In this document: positions 7,016 through 13,991 of the stretch, piece after piece
How the letters are laid out: each line of letters starts with the position of its first letter
Numbering within the stretch: position 1 is the stretch's first letter
Assembly (NCBI RefSeq): GCF_032397745.1
Contig: NZ_CP135921.1
Coordinates: 8,358,501-8,422,500 of the forward strand
Source: Bradyrhizobium prioriisuperbiae
GTDB lineage: Bacteria > Pseudomonadota > Alphaproteobacteria > Rhizobiales > Xanthobacteraceae
Length of the DNA: 64,000 bases
Reading direction: 5' to 3'
The notes under the pieces: generated by a model
What the model saw: only the letters and a program-made list of their open reading frames with translations
What the model was told of the DNA's origin: nothing
The model's database searches: none
Program-made: the position numbers and the translations under genes

Positions 7016-7047
7016 TTCCTATAGACGAAATAGGTTTCGTACTATAA
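7016..7047 (+). promoter_or_regulatory. Rightward early promoter with 17-bp operator palindrome
   Basis: TTCCTA (7016-7021) and TACTAT (7040-7045) are spaced 18 bases apart, with the palindrome CCTATAGACGAAATAGG (7018-7034) overlapping the -35 and spacer. The reverse complement of this segment matches the leftward promoter over more than 25 bases. This is the only promoter-like signal found ahead of the 9-kb rightward operon. Confidence 0.7.
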
Positions 7048-7060
7048 GTTTCTCCCATCA

Positions 7061-7076
7061 CCCCGACCTTTCGGGG
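7061..7076 (+). promoter_or_regulatory. Leader hairpin of the rightward operon
   Basis: CCCCGA-CCTT-TCGGGG forms a perfect 6-bp stem with a four-base loop, between the predicted transcription start (about 7052) and the first gene. Its 3' arm is part of a GGGGGA purine stretch that could serve as ribosome-binding site for the ATG at 7083. No T-run follows, so it is a leader structure or mRNA stabiliser rather than a terminator. Confidence 0.45.
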
Positions 7077-7097
7077 GATGCAATGGGAGAGCGGGAA

Positions 7098-7418
7098 ATG
7101 GTTCGCAAATCCAAAAAACTTGAAGTCTCGTTTGATTGCCCCGAGACTGAACGAAAGATTATTCGCGCCATTAGCCGCCGCGCTCGCGACCTTTATCTTG
7201 AGAACGGCGTCGATCGCGCTGCCCTCGACATCGCCATGGACATCACTGCCGTTCATTGCAACGGAAACCCTATCCGTCTGAACGACCTGCTGGCGGCCGA
7301 CGATTTCAATCTGCTGCACGACGTTTCGAAGATCGCGAGCCATCTCGATCGTGAGACAGGCAAGCTCAGCGGCTTCTTCCGTCCCCGCTTTTCGCGGCCA
7401 GCCCGACAGGTCGCGTGA
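7098..7418 (+). CDS. Conserved prophage protein, first gene of rightward operon
   Basis: A 106-residue protein: a short basic N-terminus, SFDCPETERKIIRAISRRA, then ALDIAMDITAVHCNGNPIRL, LLAADDFNLLHDVSKIASHL and a tail ending FRPRFSRPARQVA. The MDLTAxHxNGxPL...LLxADDFNxxHDxxGIxxHLDRxTG pattern recurs in proteins of Rhizobiales prophages with no assigned role. ATG at 7098 has a GGGAGAG site. An in-frame ATG at 7083 is the alternative. Confidence 0.7.
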   Translation: MVRKSKKLEVSFDCPETERKIIRAISRRARDLYLENGVDRAALDIAMDITAVHCNGNPIRLNDLLAADDFNLLHDVSKIASHLDRETGKLSGFFRPRFSRPARQVA

Positions 7419-7708
7419 TGGTCAAGGCCCCAACCAAGAAGTCTATCCGCGAAGCGCTTGCGCCGATGTCGCGCGAGCTTCTGGCCGGAAAGTATCCGCG
7501 ACCGATCGATCTGATGGGTCTGAAGATCACTTGCGAGCGTCTTTACAACGCGCGCGGGTGCCCCGGCTACGCTTGGAACGTTTCATTCAGCGCTCTTGAC
7601 CCGAAGATCAACGCTCCGATTGGCCGCATCGTTCACGGCGGCAACCTTTCCACCATCGTCGACCAACTGTATCGCCGCGTCTCACGCGAGCTGGAGTCCA
7701 CCCAATGA
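7418..7708 (+). CDS. Hypothetical phage protein
   Basis: A 96-residue basic protein (KAPTKKSIREALAPMSREL, then GLKITCERLYNARGCPGYAW). It starts on the last base of the preceding stop (TGATG). A GTG one codon earlier is possible. It is mixed alpha/beta in appearance, with no known family. Confidence 0.6.
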   Translation: MVKAPTKKSIREALAPMSRELLAGKYPRPIDLMGLKITCERLYNARGCPGYAWNVSFSALDPKINAPIGRIVHGGNLSTIVDQLYRRVSRELESTQ

Positions 7709-7935
7709 GCCGCACATCAATGTCAGAAGTGGCGGCGCGCGGCGGCGGCCAATGCTCGGCCACTCCTCGCCGATTTTCGCCGGACATGAAGAAACGTTGG
7801 CTGCCGACGATCGACGGCAAAGTCGTCACTGACTCACGCTTTCCCTTTTCTGGCTTTGCGACCCGGTCGGAAGCAATCGAGGCTGCGCGGACCTCGCGCC
7901 AGAATACCAACGGAGAAAAGAAATGTCGCGTTTAG
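7705..7935 (+). CDS. Hypothetical small phage protein
   Basis: A 76-residue basic product, coupled to the previous gene by ATGA. The segment WLPTIDGKVVTDSRFPFSGF followed by ATRSEAIEAARTSRQ suggests a small DNA- or RNA-binding fold with a C-terminal helix. Nothing more specific is visible. It overlaps the next gene by 13 bases. Confidence 0.55.
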   Translation: MSRTSMSEVAARGGGQCSATPRRFSPDMKKRWLPTIDGKVVTDSRFPFSGFATRSEAIEAARTSRQNTNGEKKCRV

Positions 7936-8246
7936 CTGAACTGGCGGCGGATGTAGAGGTTGCGGGGCGGATTGCTGCTCAGACGAACCCGCAGTGGCAG
8001 GATCGAGGCTTTGGCGACAGCCGCGAACTCGACCTGGGGACGCTACGACTCGCAATCACAAACCAGAGCGACCGCCACTGCGGATGGTGCTGGCATGTTT
8101 CCGTCGGCGGAATCTATGGCGGCGACACGATCGAGCAAGGCGGCGGGATGGCCTCTGCCGATGAGGCGAAGCGCGCCGTAGAAGCATGGACCCGAACCTT
8201 CTGCGAGAAGACACTGGCTGCGATTGTTGCTGCGGAGCGCGCGTGA
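7923..8246 (+). CDS. Hypothetical phage protein
   Basis: A 107-residue protein: an N-terminal helix (SRLAELAADVEVAGRIAAQ), a central CGWCWHV patch and a final helix (DEAKRAVEAWTRTFCEK). The start has a GGAGAAAAG site inside the end of the previous gene. No family recognised. Confidence 0.58.
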   Translation: MSRLAELAADVEVAGRIAAQTNPQWQDRGFGDSRELDLGTLRLAITNQSDRHCGWCWHVSVGGIYGGDTIEQGGGMASADEAKRAVEAWTRTFCEKTLAAIVAAERA

Positions 8247-8431
8247 TGGCCACCGAAGAAACCCGTCGCGCTGCAGCCTGCCGGTCATTCTGGTCTGATG
8301 ATCCGCTGAATGTTCGATTTCGGTCGGCTGTTGGTGGACGTCCATTCAGCCTCAAGGAGTTCATTTCGTTCGTGCTTGCGATGCCTGCGGCTGAGTTCGC
8401 CCGCGTCGTCGGCAGATCGGAGGTCGCGTGA
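8246..8431 (+). CDS. Hypothetical small phage protein (61 aa)
   Basis: A 61-residue protein beginning MATEETRRAAACRSFW. The start is set by the TGATG junction with the previous gene; a longer frame upstream lacks signals. The second half (FSLKEFISFVLAMPAAEFAR) is helical. Function unknown. Confidence 0.52.
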   Translation: MATEETRRAAACRSFWSDDPLNVRFRSAVGGRPFSLKEFISFVLAMPAAEFARVVGRSEVA

Positions 8432-8667
8432 TGTCGCAACAACTTTTGAAGGCAATCGGCTCCGAGGGCTTGATCCAATATTTTCAGGAACTGGATGCGG
8501 CCGAACTTAACGGCAAACTCGTCGACCAGACGGCAATTGCTCATTTGGCCATCGAGCATCGCGGCATGAGCCTCCGTGAGGCTTTCGTCATCGCGAAGGC
8601 TTGGCGCGTAACGCACAGCATCGCCCTGCCCGCCGAAGACCGAGCAATGAACGCCCTGGAGGATTGA
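8431..8667 (+). CDS. Hypothetical small phage protein (78 aa)
   Basis: An acidic, helical 78-residue product (LLKAIGSEGLIQYFQELDAA, then LAIEHRGMSLREAFVIAKAW). The TGATG overlap fixes the ATG at 8431, with a GTG one codon before it as alternative. No family recognised. Confidence 0.55.
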   Translation: MSQQLLKAIGSEGLIQYFQELDAAELNGKLVDQTAIAHLAIEHRGMSLREAFVIAKAWRVTHSIALPAEDRAMNALED

Positions 8668-8894
8668 TGACCACCAGATTCGAACTCATCGCCAAGGCCT
8701 TCCCGCTTCATGCGCAGAGGATTGCGGAGTGCACATTTGAGTGCGGCGGTGACGCGCGCCTGAATTGGCTGATGGCTGAGTGCAGCGCTAACAGCAAGGC
8801 CGCCGCCATCATGTCGGCCTTATTCTATTTCGACGCGACGACTGAGGGCTTCAACTATTGGTTCGCACTCCAGCGCGGCGGAGGCTTTGCCTGA
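8667..8894 (+). CDS. Hypothetical small phage protein (75 aa)
   Basis: A 75-residue product starting MTTRFELIAKAFPLHAQRI and including CTFECGGDARLNWLMAECSA, a cysteine-bearing helical segment. Start chosen at the TGATG junction. Function unknown. Confidence 0.52.
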   Translation: MTTRFELIAKAFPLHAQRIAECTFECGGDARLNWLMAECSANSKAAAIMSALFYFDATTEGFNYWFALQRGGGFA

Positions 8895-9109
8895 TGGGCT
8901 ACCGTCCACTCCCCAACTGTCAGCATCTCGATAACTGGGGCCGGTGTCGCGTTCACACTGCGCCGCGTTTCATTCGATGGCTGTTTCCGAAGGGTCGCCC
9001 GCTCTGTGTGCTCACCGGTCCCGAACTGCAAGACGGCCGCTTGTCCTGTCCAGATCAAGTCAAATTTCCGAGACTGGCGTCACCAGCACCAATGCCGAGG
9101 AAAACGTGA
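8894..9109 (+). CDS. Cysteine-containing small phage protein (71 aa)
   Basis: The product begins MGYRPLPNCQHLDNWGRCRV, then FIRWLFPKGRPLCVL and RLSCPDQ. Four cysteines and a His spaced as C-x8-C-x18-C-x15-C suggest a small metal-binding protein. Related 'CxHLDxWGRCRVH...FPKGRPxC' proteins appear in Rhizobiales prophages without a function. The TGATG junction fixes the start. Confidence 0.55.
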   Translation: MGYRPLPNCQHLDNWGRCRVHTAPRFIRWLFPKGRPLCVLTGPELQDGRLSCPDQVKFPRLASPAPMPRKT

Positions 9110-9564
9110 TGGCCTATCCCAACACCAAACCTCGCCGACAGCGCGACCCCGGCGCAGAGATGATCTGCATGGCGCTCGTCGTGCGCAGCGACGCGCGGCC
9201 GGGATCGATTGGAGTGGCTGTGGATGATGATCCCACTAGCCCGACAGTCTGGCTACCGAGGAAGTGCATCGAGATCGAAGCCCGGACCTTTCGAAAGTGG
9301 GCAGCAATCGATGTTCCGCGCTGGCTTCGCCGAGATCGCGGCCTGTTCAATGCCAGCACTGGCAACAGCTTCCGTGCCGAGCCTGAGTTCTGTCGGGACA
9401 AATCAAAGCCCGAAACCCGGACGCCTGAACAAGTCTCGTCAGACGCCGAACGCGACTTGGTCGAGTTCGCCTGTCGGCAAGCAAACAAGTATCGCGTTCT
9501 TCTTGGGCAGCTTCGTCCGATCGGCGGCGGTGATGTTGATGGTGGGAGGCAGAGACGAGCATGA
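9109..9564 (+). CDS. Hypothetical phage protein (151 aa)
   Basis: A 151-residue protein. Residues 20-80 hold ICMALVVRSDARPGSIGVAV and TVWLPRKCIEIEARTFRKWA, which reads as a compact beta-rich domain. The C-terminal half is basic (PRWLRRDRGLF) and then helical. A TGATG junction couples it to the previous gene. No family recognised. Confidence 0.58.
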   Translation: MAYPNTKPRRQRDPGAEMICMALVVRSDARPGSIGVAVDDDPTSPTVWLPRKCIEIEARTFRKWAAIDVPRWLRRDRGLFNASTGNSFRAEPEFCRDKSKPETRTPEQVSSDAERDLVEFACRQANKYRVLLGQLRPIGGGDVDGGRQRRA

Positions 9565-9791
9565 GCAACATTGTCCAATTTCCGTCCGAGCGGGTCACGA
9601 CTGAATGCTCTGGCTGCACCATGCCAGGCATCACCCAGGATCATCTGCGGCGCAACGCCTGGAACAACTTCTATACCGAGTGCCGCCACCAGCAGATTGA
9701 CCCTCTGACGTCGCACGAACTCGCTGATGCCTTCATGGCGGACATCGAGCGACGAATCATGACTGCAATGAAGGAGCCGAACCATGCCTGA
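9561..9791 (+). CDS. Hypothetical small phage protein (76 aa)
   Basis: The product starts MSNIVQFPSERVTTECSGC. It has CSGCTMPGIT followed by a helical half (HELADAFMADIERRIMTAMK). ATGA overlap with the previous gene. The MSNIVQFP opening is common in phage proteins of unrelated function, so no assignment is made. Confidence 0.55.
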   Translation: MSNIVQFPSERVTTECSGCTMPGITQDHLRRNAWNNFYTECRHQQIDPLTSHELADAFMADIERRIMTAMKEPNHA

Positions 9792-9924
9792 GCTCATCGC
9801 CGTTTTCATCTTCGGAGTCATCGCCGGGGCACTGGTGATGTACGCAGCGATCATCGACCGTTTCGCAGGCCCCGGGCCGGGGCCTACTACCGATCCGACG
9901 GAGCATGGGGAATATCCTCTTTGA
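9784..9924 (+). CDS. Single-pass membrane peptide (46 aa)
   Basis: A short gene with sequence MPELIAVFIFGVIAGALVMY at its start: one clear membrane helix (residues 4-24) followed by a Pro/Gly-rich tail. It begins eight bases before the end of the previous gene and its TGA overlaps the TTG start of the next. Function unknown. Confidence 0.55.
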   Translation: MPELIAVFIFGVIAGALVMYAAIIDRFAGPGPGPTTDPTEHGEYPL

Positions 9925-10418
9925 CCGAACTCCGGCAGCGAGAGCCGAGGCGCGAGGACGCCAAGCATCTTGCTTACGTCCGACAGCAGCCATGCTGCGT
10001 CACGTTCTGCAACCGGCCCTCGGAGGCGGCCCATATCCGGATGGCCTGCATCTCGATCGGAAAGCCCCCGACAGGGATGCAGGAAAAGCCCGACGATAAA
10101 TGGACAGTCGGGCTTTGCGCCTACCATCACCGGACCGGCGTCTCGTCGCAGCATAATGTCGGCGAGGAATTATTCTGGCAGACGCACGGCGTGAACCAAT
10201 TCGAGATTGCCGCTCGACTCTGGATCGAATCCGGCGGCGCCGCTCGGGCTAGCGAATCTCAGCCCGTCAAACGCCCGCGAAAGATTGCAGCCCGGAAGCC
10301 TCGCGAGAAGCGGAAGAAAATCCAGGGCGGACAGAGGATCAAATCCAACCCTGTCATTCAGTCGCACGGGTTTAAGCAGCGACCGTCTCAGCTATCGACG
10401 TCGGGGGCGCGGACATGA
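9921..10418 (+). CDS. DUF968-like HNH/zinc phage nuclease
   Basis: A 165-residue protein reading RQQPCCVTFCNRPSEAAHIR, then KPDDKWTVGLCAYHHRTG, then HNVGEELFWQTHGV. This order (CxxCxxP..AHH/AHI, a KPxDxWTVxLCxxHH core and GxExxWWxxHG) is that of DUF968/NinB-region phage proteins, thought to be HNH-type nucleases in recombination. The C-terminal 60 residues are a Lys/Arg-rich tail. The start appears to be TTG at 9921, overlapping the preceding TGA. The operon's coupling pattern supports this rare codon. Confidence 0.75.
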   Translation: MTELRQREPRREDAKHLAYVRQQPCCVTFCNRPSEAAHIRMACISIGKPPTGMQEKPDDKWTVGLCAYHHRTGVSSQHNVGEELFWQTHGVNQFEIAARLWIESGGAARASESQPVKRPRKIAARKPREKRKKIQGGQRIKSNPVIQSHGFKQRPSQLSTSGART

Positions 10419-10570
10419 GCCTCGTCCATATCGTCAACTCAGTCATCGCCGCTCTGTTCGTCCTGGGACTCGCTATCTGCGGCATAGCGGTCTGGGGAGA
10501 CAAGGCCAACGTTGCGACAGGCTCAAGCCCTCAGAATTCGCAGCCCTTGGAAGGTGACGGCAAAAGATGA
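10415..10570 (+). CDS. Small membrane protein (51 aa)
   Basis: The product begins MSLVHIVNSVIAALFVLGLA and continues hydrophobic to IAVWG, giving one membrane helix near the N-terminus and a polar 23-residue tail. ATGA overlaps at both ends make it a convincing member of the operon despite its size. Function unknown. Confidence 0.55.
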   Translation: MSLVHIVNSVIAALFVLGLAICGIAVWGDKANVATGSSPQNSQPLEGDGKR

Positions 10571-11022
10571 GCCGGTCAGGTTATAGCGACGATTGCGACC
10601 AATGGCAGCTTATCAGATATCGCGGAGCCGTCGCGAGTGCATTTCGCGGCAAGCGTGGCCAGTCCTTTCTGAAAGAGACGCTGGCCGCACTCGATGCTTT
10701 GCCGGTCAAGCGCCTGGTCGCTAACGAACTCGCGGCGCCAGACCTTATCTCTTGCTCTCACTGGGGTATCCATGAGGGGGAATCGGTTTGCGCTATTGGT
10801 GCAGTCGGTCGCTCTCGCGGAATCGATATGGCAAAGCTGGACCCGGAAGATGCTGAAGCCGTCGCTGGAACGTTCGGAATTGCCGAGGCGATGGCGCGGG
10901 AGATCGTTTACGAGAATGACGAGTATTCACGCAGCGAGACGCCAGAGGCCCGCTATGCGCGAGTGCGCGCATGGGTTGTCGGTCAGATCATCCCCACTAC
11001 AGCGCGAGGCACGGAGAGATGA
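10567..11022 (+). CDS. Conserved phage protein, paralogue A of the MSRSGYS family
   Basis: A 151-residue protein beginning MSRSGYSDDCDQWQLIRYRG, then FRGKRGQSFLKETLAALDAL, VCAIGAVGRSRGIDMAKLD and AREIVYENDE. It is clearly homologous to the protein at 13,988-14,482. Compared with that copy it carries an extra Ser/His/Trp-containing segment (around residues 60-70) before VCAIG and lacks a later insert. The family is frequent in Rhizobiales prophages with no known role. The GKRGQxFL block looks nucleic-acid-binding. Confidence 0.7.
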   Translation: MSRSGYSDDCDQWQLIRYRGAVASAFRGKRGQSFLKETLAALDALPVKRLVANELAAPDLISCSHWGIHEGESVCAIGAVGRSRGIDMAKLDPEDAEAVAGTFGIAEAMAREIVYENDEYSRSETPEARYARVRAWVVGQIIPTTARGTER

Positions 11023-11243
11023 GTAAGATCAAATGGCCAAGGCGATATCGCACGTTCTGGTGTGTGATCGATGGAAATGGCGCCGCGTTTTTGGCAAGCG
11101 CTAATATGAATCGCTCAGGATCGATTATCGCATTTCTCAACGATGCGGATACGAAACATGGCGATTGGCGATGGTGGAAGCGCCATGGCTATTCGTGCCA
11201 GCGCGTTGACGTCAAAGTTCGTAGTGCGGTGGCAAAGCCATGA
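11019..11243 (+). CDS. Hypothetical small phage protein (74 aa)
   Basis: A basic, Trp-rich 74-residue product (MSKIKWPRRYRTFWCVIDG, then GDWRWWKRHGYSC). Start at the ATGA overlap with the previous gene. No family recognised. Confidence 0.52.
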   Translation: MSKIKWPRRYRTFWCVIDGNGAAFLASANMNRSGSIIAFLNDADTKHGDWRWWKRHGYSCQRVDVKVRSAVAKP

Positions 11244-11449
11244 CCGCCTCCCCCACCGAGTTACTGGCGTTGGCGGCTAGGGTTGAGCCAATGGTTCTTC
11301 AACGGTCCGATTTGGTCCGCAAGTTTGACCAAACTCTAGCCGAGCAATTGAATGGCGAACCAACTTCAGAAGAAGTAAAGGCCGCCGCCGCATTGAAGGC
11401 CCTCGCCTCTCTCGCTGGCGAGGTGGGTGGTGGGAGGGGTGCAAAGTGA
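11240..11449 (+). CDS. Hypothetical small helical phage protein (69 aa)
   Basis: A 69-residue, Ala/Leu/Glu-rich helical product (ELLALAARVEPMV, then VKAAAALKALASLAGEV). It overlaps both neighbours by four bases. Function unknown. It may assist the methyltransferase that follows, but only position suggests it. Confidence 0.52.
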   Translation: MTASPTELLALAARVEPMVLQRSDLVRKFDQTLAEQLNGEPTSEEVKAAAALKALASLAGEVGGGRGAK

Positions 11450-12099
11450 CCCGTCCATTAGCGCTAGATCTATTCTGCTGCGCTGGTGGCGCTGCTGTCG
11501 GCTTACAGCGTGCCGGATATCAGGTTGTTGGCATCGATATCGATCCACAGCCGCGGTATCCGTTCGCCTTCATACAGGCAGATGTAACGCAGATTTGCTT
11601 CTCCAGGTTCGCTCTGGTTTGGGCATCGCCGCCGTGCCAGCAATTCTGCCGGCTGCGGACGCGGGAAGACCTGTCAGGATACCCAGATCTAATCGAGCCA
11701 GTCCGCGCAAAGCTGATCGCTGGCGGCGCCCCCTACGTTATTGAGAACGTCCACGAAGCTCCAATCCGCAAAGACTTGATGTTGTGCGGCGCGATGTTTG
11801 GACTCCGAAGCTACCGCCATCGACATTTCGAGTGCTCGTTCCCGATTCAGCAGCCAGCGCACTCGAAACATACAGTCTGCGTGAACCGTCGCGGCGAGAA
11901 CCGCAGGGAGCATTGGGCTAACGGCGGTTTCATAACGATCACGGGCGATGTCGGCACTTACTGCGGGCCCGAGGCCATGGGGATTGATTGGATGTCGGGT
12001 CACGAAATGTCCCAGGCTATACCGCCTGCTTATGCCGAATACATCGGCCGCGCTGCTATCTCTCATTTCAAACCAAAACTTGCACAGGCCGCCGAATGA
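11446..12099 (+). CDS. Phage DNA cytosine-5 methyltransferase (short form)
   Basis: A 217-residue C5 methyltransferase. Motif I is LDLFCCAGGAAVGL (SAM binding), motif IV is SPPCQQFC with the catalytic Cys, motif VI is VIENV, and a late ITGDVGTYCG/PPAYAEYIG region corresponds to motifs IX-X. It methylates cytosine C5 in a short DNA target, probably to protect phage DNA from host restriction. The family is normally 300-400 residues long. Here the variable target-recognition domain is nearly absent, so specificity is hard to predict. GTG start with a GTGA overlap. No partner endonuclease is seen. Confidence 0.85.
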   Translation: MTRPLALDLFCCAGGAAVGLQRAGYQVVGIDIDPQPRYPFAFIQADVTQICFSRFALVWASPPCQQFCRLRTREDLSGYPDLIEPVRAKLIAGGAPYVIENVHEAPIRKDLMLCGAMFGLRSYRHRHFECSFPIQQPAHSKHTVCVNRRGENRREHWANGGFITITGDVGTYCGPEAMGIDWMSGHEMSQAIPPAYAEYIGRAAISHFKPKLAQAAE

Positions 12100-12380
12100 A
12101 CTCTTCATCCCCGGAGCCCGCGATGAAGGCAGCTAGTCTTGACGCCATCGTTGCCGAGTACGCCATGCTGTATGGCGAGCCCGAGTATCAATATTTCAAG
12201 AAGCATTCAGCTTGGGTCAAGGAGCCCAGAAAGAAAGGAAGCCACTTTACCATTATTGGAAAGGGCGAACCTATTTCGCGCGAAGAGTTCGAAGCAAATA
12301 TTGCTGAGGGCGAACGCATTCGCGGTGAAGCATTCATGGGACGCTATCCGCAAGTTACTGGCGTTATGAGCGCAAGATGA
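12096..12380 (+). CDS. Hypothetical phage protein (94 aa)
   Basis: The product reads MNSSSPEPAMKAASLDAIVA, then YGEPEYQYFKKHSAWVKEP and REEFEANIAEGERIRGEAF. Coupled by ATGA to the methyltransferase. An internal ATG at residue 10 is an alternative start. Charged and helical; no family recognised. Confidence 0.55.
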   Translation: MNSSSPEPAMKAASLDAIVAEYAMLYGEPEYQYFKKHSAWVKEPRKKGSHFTIIGKGEPISREEFEANIAEGERIRGEAFMGRYPQVTGVMSAR

Positions 12381-12490
12381 TCAAAGACGGCTGGCGCGAA
12401 CATTTGATCAAAGACATTAAGAATTACGACACCCCCGCCGGCCGCCGTGCGCTGGCGGATGCGACAAAGCAGGAGTACCGCAAGCCATGA
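12377..12490 (+). CDS. Very small phage protein (37 aa)
   Basis: A 37-codon gene (MIKDGWREHLIKDIKNYD...) with four-base overlaps at both ends. It is charged and helical. It is accepted only because it closes the otherwise gap-free chain of coupled genes. Confidence 0.45.
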   Translation: MIKDGWREHLIKDIKNYDTPAGRRALADATKQEYRKP

Positions 12491-13242
12491 CCACCCCAAG
12501 CAATCCAGGCGCTGAGATGCTGGCGCCATGCCCGTTCTGCAAGAAGTCGCCTGCACAGAAAGTTGGGCCGCCAGCCTTGGCGCGGTGCATTACGCCCGGC
12601 TGTGAGGGAAAGAAGCTTCGCGCGTATACCATGGTGGAATGGGCAGAGCACACCCGCGCCGCCGCGCCTGCTGCCGGGGTGGAGCATGCTCCGGCCAATT
12701 GCTCTTGGCCGGCCGGTAGATTGTTTTCCTTTCACAATGAGCCGGGCGAGCACGACCCCTGTTATGTGGTCATGCCTGATGGAGCGATGTTGGCACTGAA
12801 CCACCACGCGACGCCTGGAATCGACATAGCAAGGTCTCACTTCATCATTTCAGCATGCAATACAGCACTGACTGCCGGGGTGGAGCGTAATGCAGAAGAC
12901 GAGGCTTACGAGACCGGCGAGCGCGACGGGTACGAAAGCGCCGTGCAAGATTTTGATCTGGCGACGGGCGGCGATGGCGAGTTCAAGGGCAGCACAATCC
13001 CTGGCGAGACTATAGACGTTCCCGCGATGAAGGCGCGGGTAATCGCTAGATTTGCTGCCGGGGTGGAGCAACAGCACATCGGCTATATCAGCCCGTCTGA
13101 CCTCTATGCGCTCAAAGACGCGCATGGTGTCGCGCTGGTCGTTGCTTGCGCTGGATATGACACGGTGATCCCGGTCTATATCGCATCCCTCCCCGCGACG
13201 CCTGTCGTCGCCGCTCTCGCGCAGTCAGACAAGGAGGAGTGA
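12487..13242 (+). CDS. Lar-like zinc-ribbon protein with modular tail
   Basis: A 251-residue protein. Residues 10-60 have CPFCK...RCITPGCEGKK... VEWAEHTR, the layout of Lar-type restriction-alleviation zinc ribbons found in phages. The rest is divided by three copies of the peptide AGVE, each encoded by the same 15-base sequence (12,671, 12,872, 13,055), into blocks: a Cys/His-containing block, an acidic block and a block with IGYISPSDLYALKDAHGVAL that resembles tails of many phage proteins. It looks built by repeat-mediated shuffling. Lar proteins moderate host restriction; that role here is inferred from the N-terminus. Confidence 0.62.
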   Translation: MTTPSNPGAEMLAPCPFCKKSPAQKVGPPALARCITPGCEGKKLRAYTMVEWAEHTRAAAPAAGVEHAPANCSWPAGRLFSFHNEPGEHDPCYVVMPDGAMLALNHHATPGIDIARSHFIISACNTALTAGVERNAEDEAYETGERDGYESAVQDFDLATGGDGEFKGSTIPGETIDVPAMKARVIARFAAGVEQQHIGYISPSDLYALKDAHGVALVVACAGYDTVIPVYIASLPATPVVAALAQSDKEE

Positions 13243-13245
13243 GGA

Positions 13246-13422
13246 ATGGCTGACCGCAAGGGCGACGAAACAAAACGGCCTTCGAATTGCGGGCGCCGTG
13301 ACGGGCAATGGAAACCGTGTCCAAACCTCAAAGAAATAGATCCACGCAATATGAGCGGAGAGACGTATTCCTGCAATGTTTGCGGCGAGCACTACTATCT
13401 TGATTACGAGGAAATGCGATGA
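13246..13422 (+). CDS. Small zinc-ribbon phage protein (58 aa)
   Basis: A 58-residue protein starting MADRKGDETKRPSNCGRRDG, then KPCPN and YSCNVCGEHYYLDYEEMR. The cysteines form C-x9-C...C-x2-C, a zinc ribbon. A GGAGTGAGGA stretch precedes the ATG, and the stop overlaps the next start by four bases. Function unknown. Confidence 0.58.
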   Translation: MADRKGDETKRPSNCGRRDGQWKPCPNLKEIDPRNMSGETYSCNVCGEHYYLDYEEMR

Positions 13423-13991
13423 CCACCACCCCGCGCGACGCCATCGCCATTGATGGGCTGAGTGACCCTGAGCACATTTGGCTTCAGAATGACAACGATG
13501 CAATCCACCAAGGCTATGGCCGCATGTGGTGTGAAAATAAGGTGTGGCCCGAAGATCCAGAAGACGGGGAGCCGACGAAATATGTCCGGGCAGATATAGC
13601 CGCCGACACCATCGACGCTCTCACCGCAAGGGTGAAGGAGTTGGAGGGCGACCGCGATTCATGGAAATTGCAATTTGATAGCGCGTCAGCCGCTGCTTCT
13701 GAATACAGCGAGTTCTGGGAAGAGCATCATGGAGACTTTGACCAGTTCGGCAACTACATTCCTTACAGCCAAATTGATGGCGATTTGAGAGCCGCGAACG
13801 CCCGCGCCACCCGCCTCCAGCAAGAGCGCGATGAGGCGTATGAACGGGCAGCGAAGATGGCTGAGCAGTTTGCCGAACCATATGCGCTATATTCAAATAC
13901 TGGCGCGATGATGTTCCGCGCGGTTACAGACAAGATCGTGGCCGCCATCCGCCAACTCGCGTCCAGTCACAACGAGGAGAAGCAGGGATGA
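13419..13991 (+). CDS. Coiled-coil phage protein (190 aa)
   Basis: An acidic protein. The N-terminal 60 residues (LSDPEHIWLQNDNDAIH, KYVRADIAADTIDAL) match the start of a diverse class of phage proteins that read '...KYVRADIA..'. Coiled coil then runs through TARVKELEGDRDSWKLQF and RATRLQQERDEAYERAA, with a helical end. No enzymatic motif. ATGA overlaps at both ends. Confidence 0.62.
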   Translation: MTTTPRDAIAIDGLSDPEHIWLQNDNDAIHQGYGRMWCENKVWPEDPEDGEPTKYVRADIAADTIDALTARVKELEGDRDSWKLQFDSASAAASEYSEFWEEHHGDFDQFGNYIPYSQIDGDLRAANARATRLQQERDEAYERAAKMAEQFAEPYALYSNTGAMMFRAVTDKIVAAIRQLASSHNEEKQG

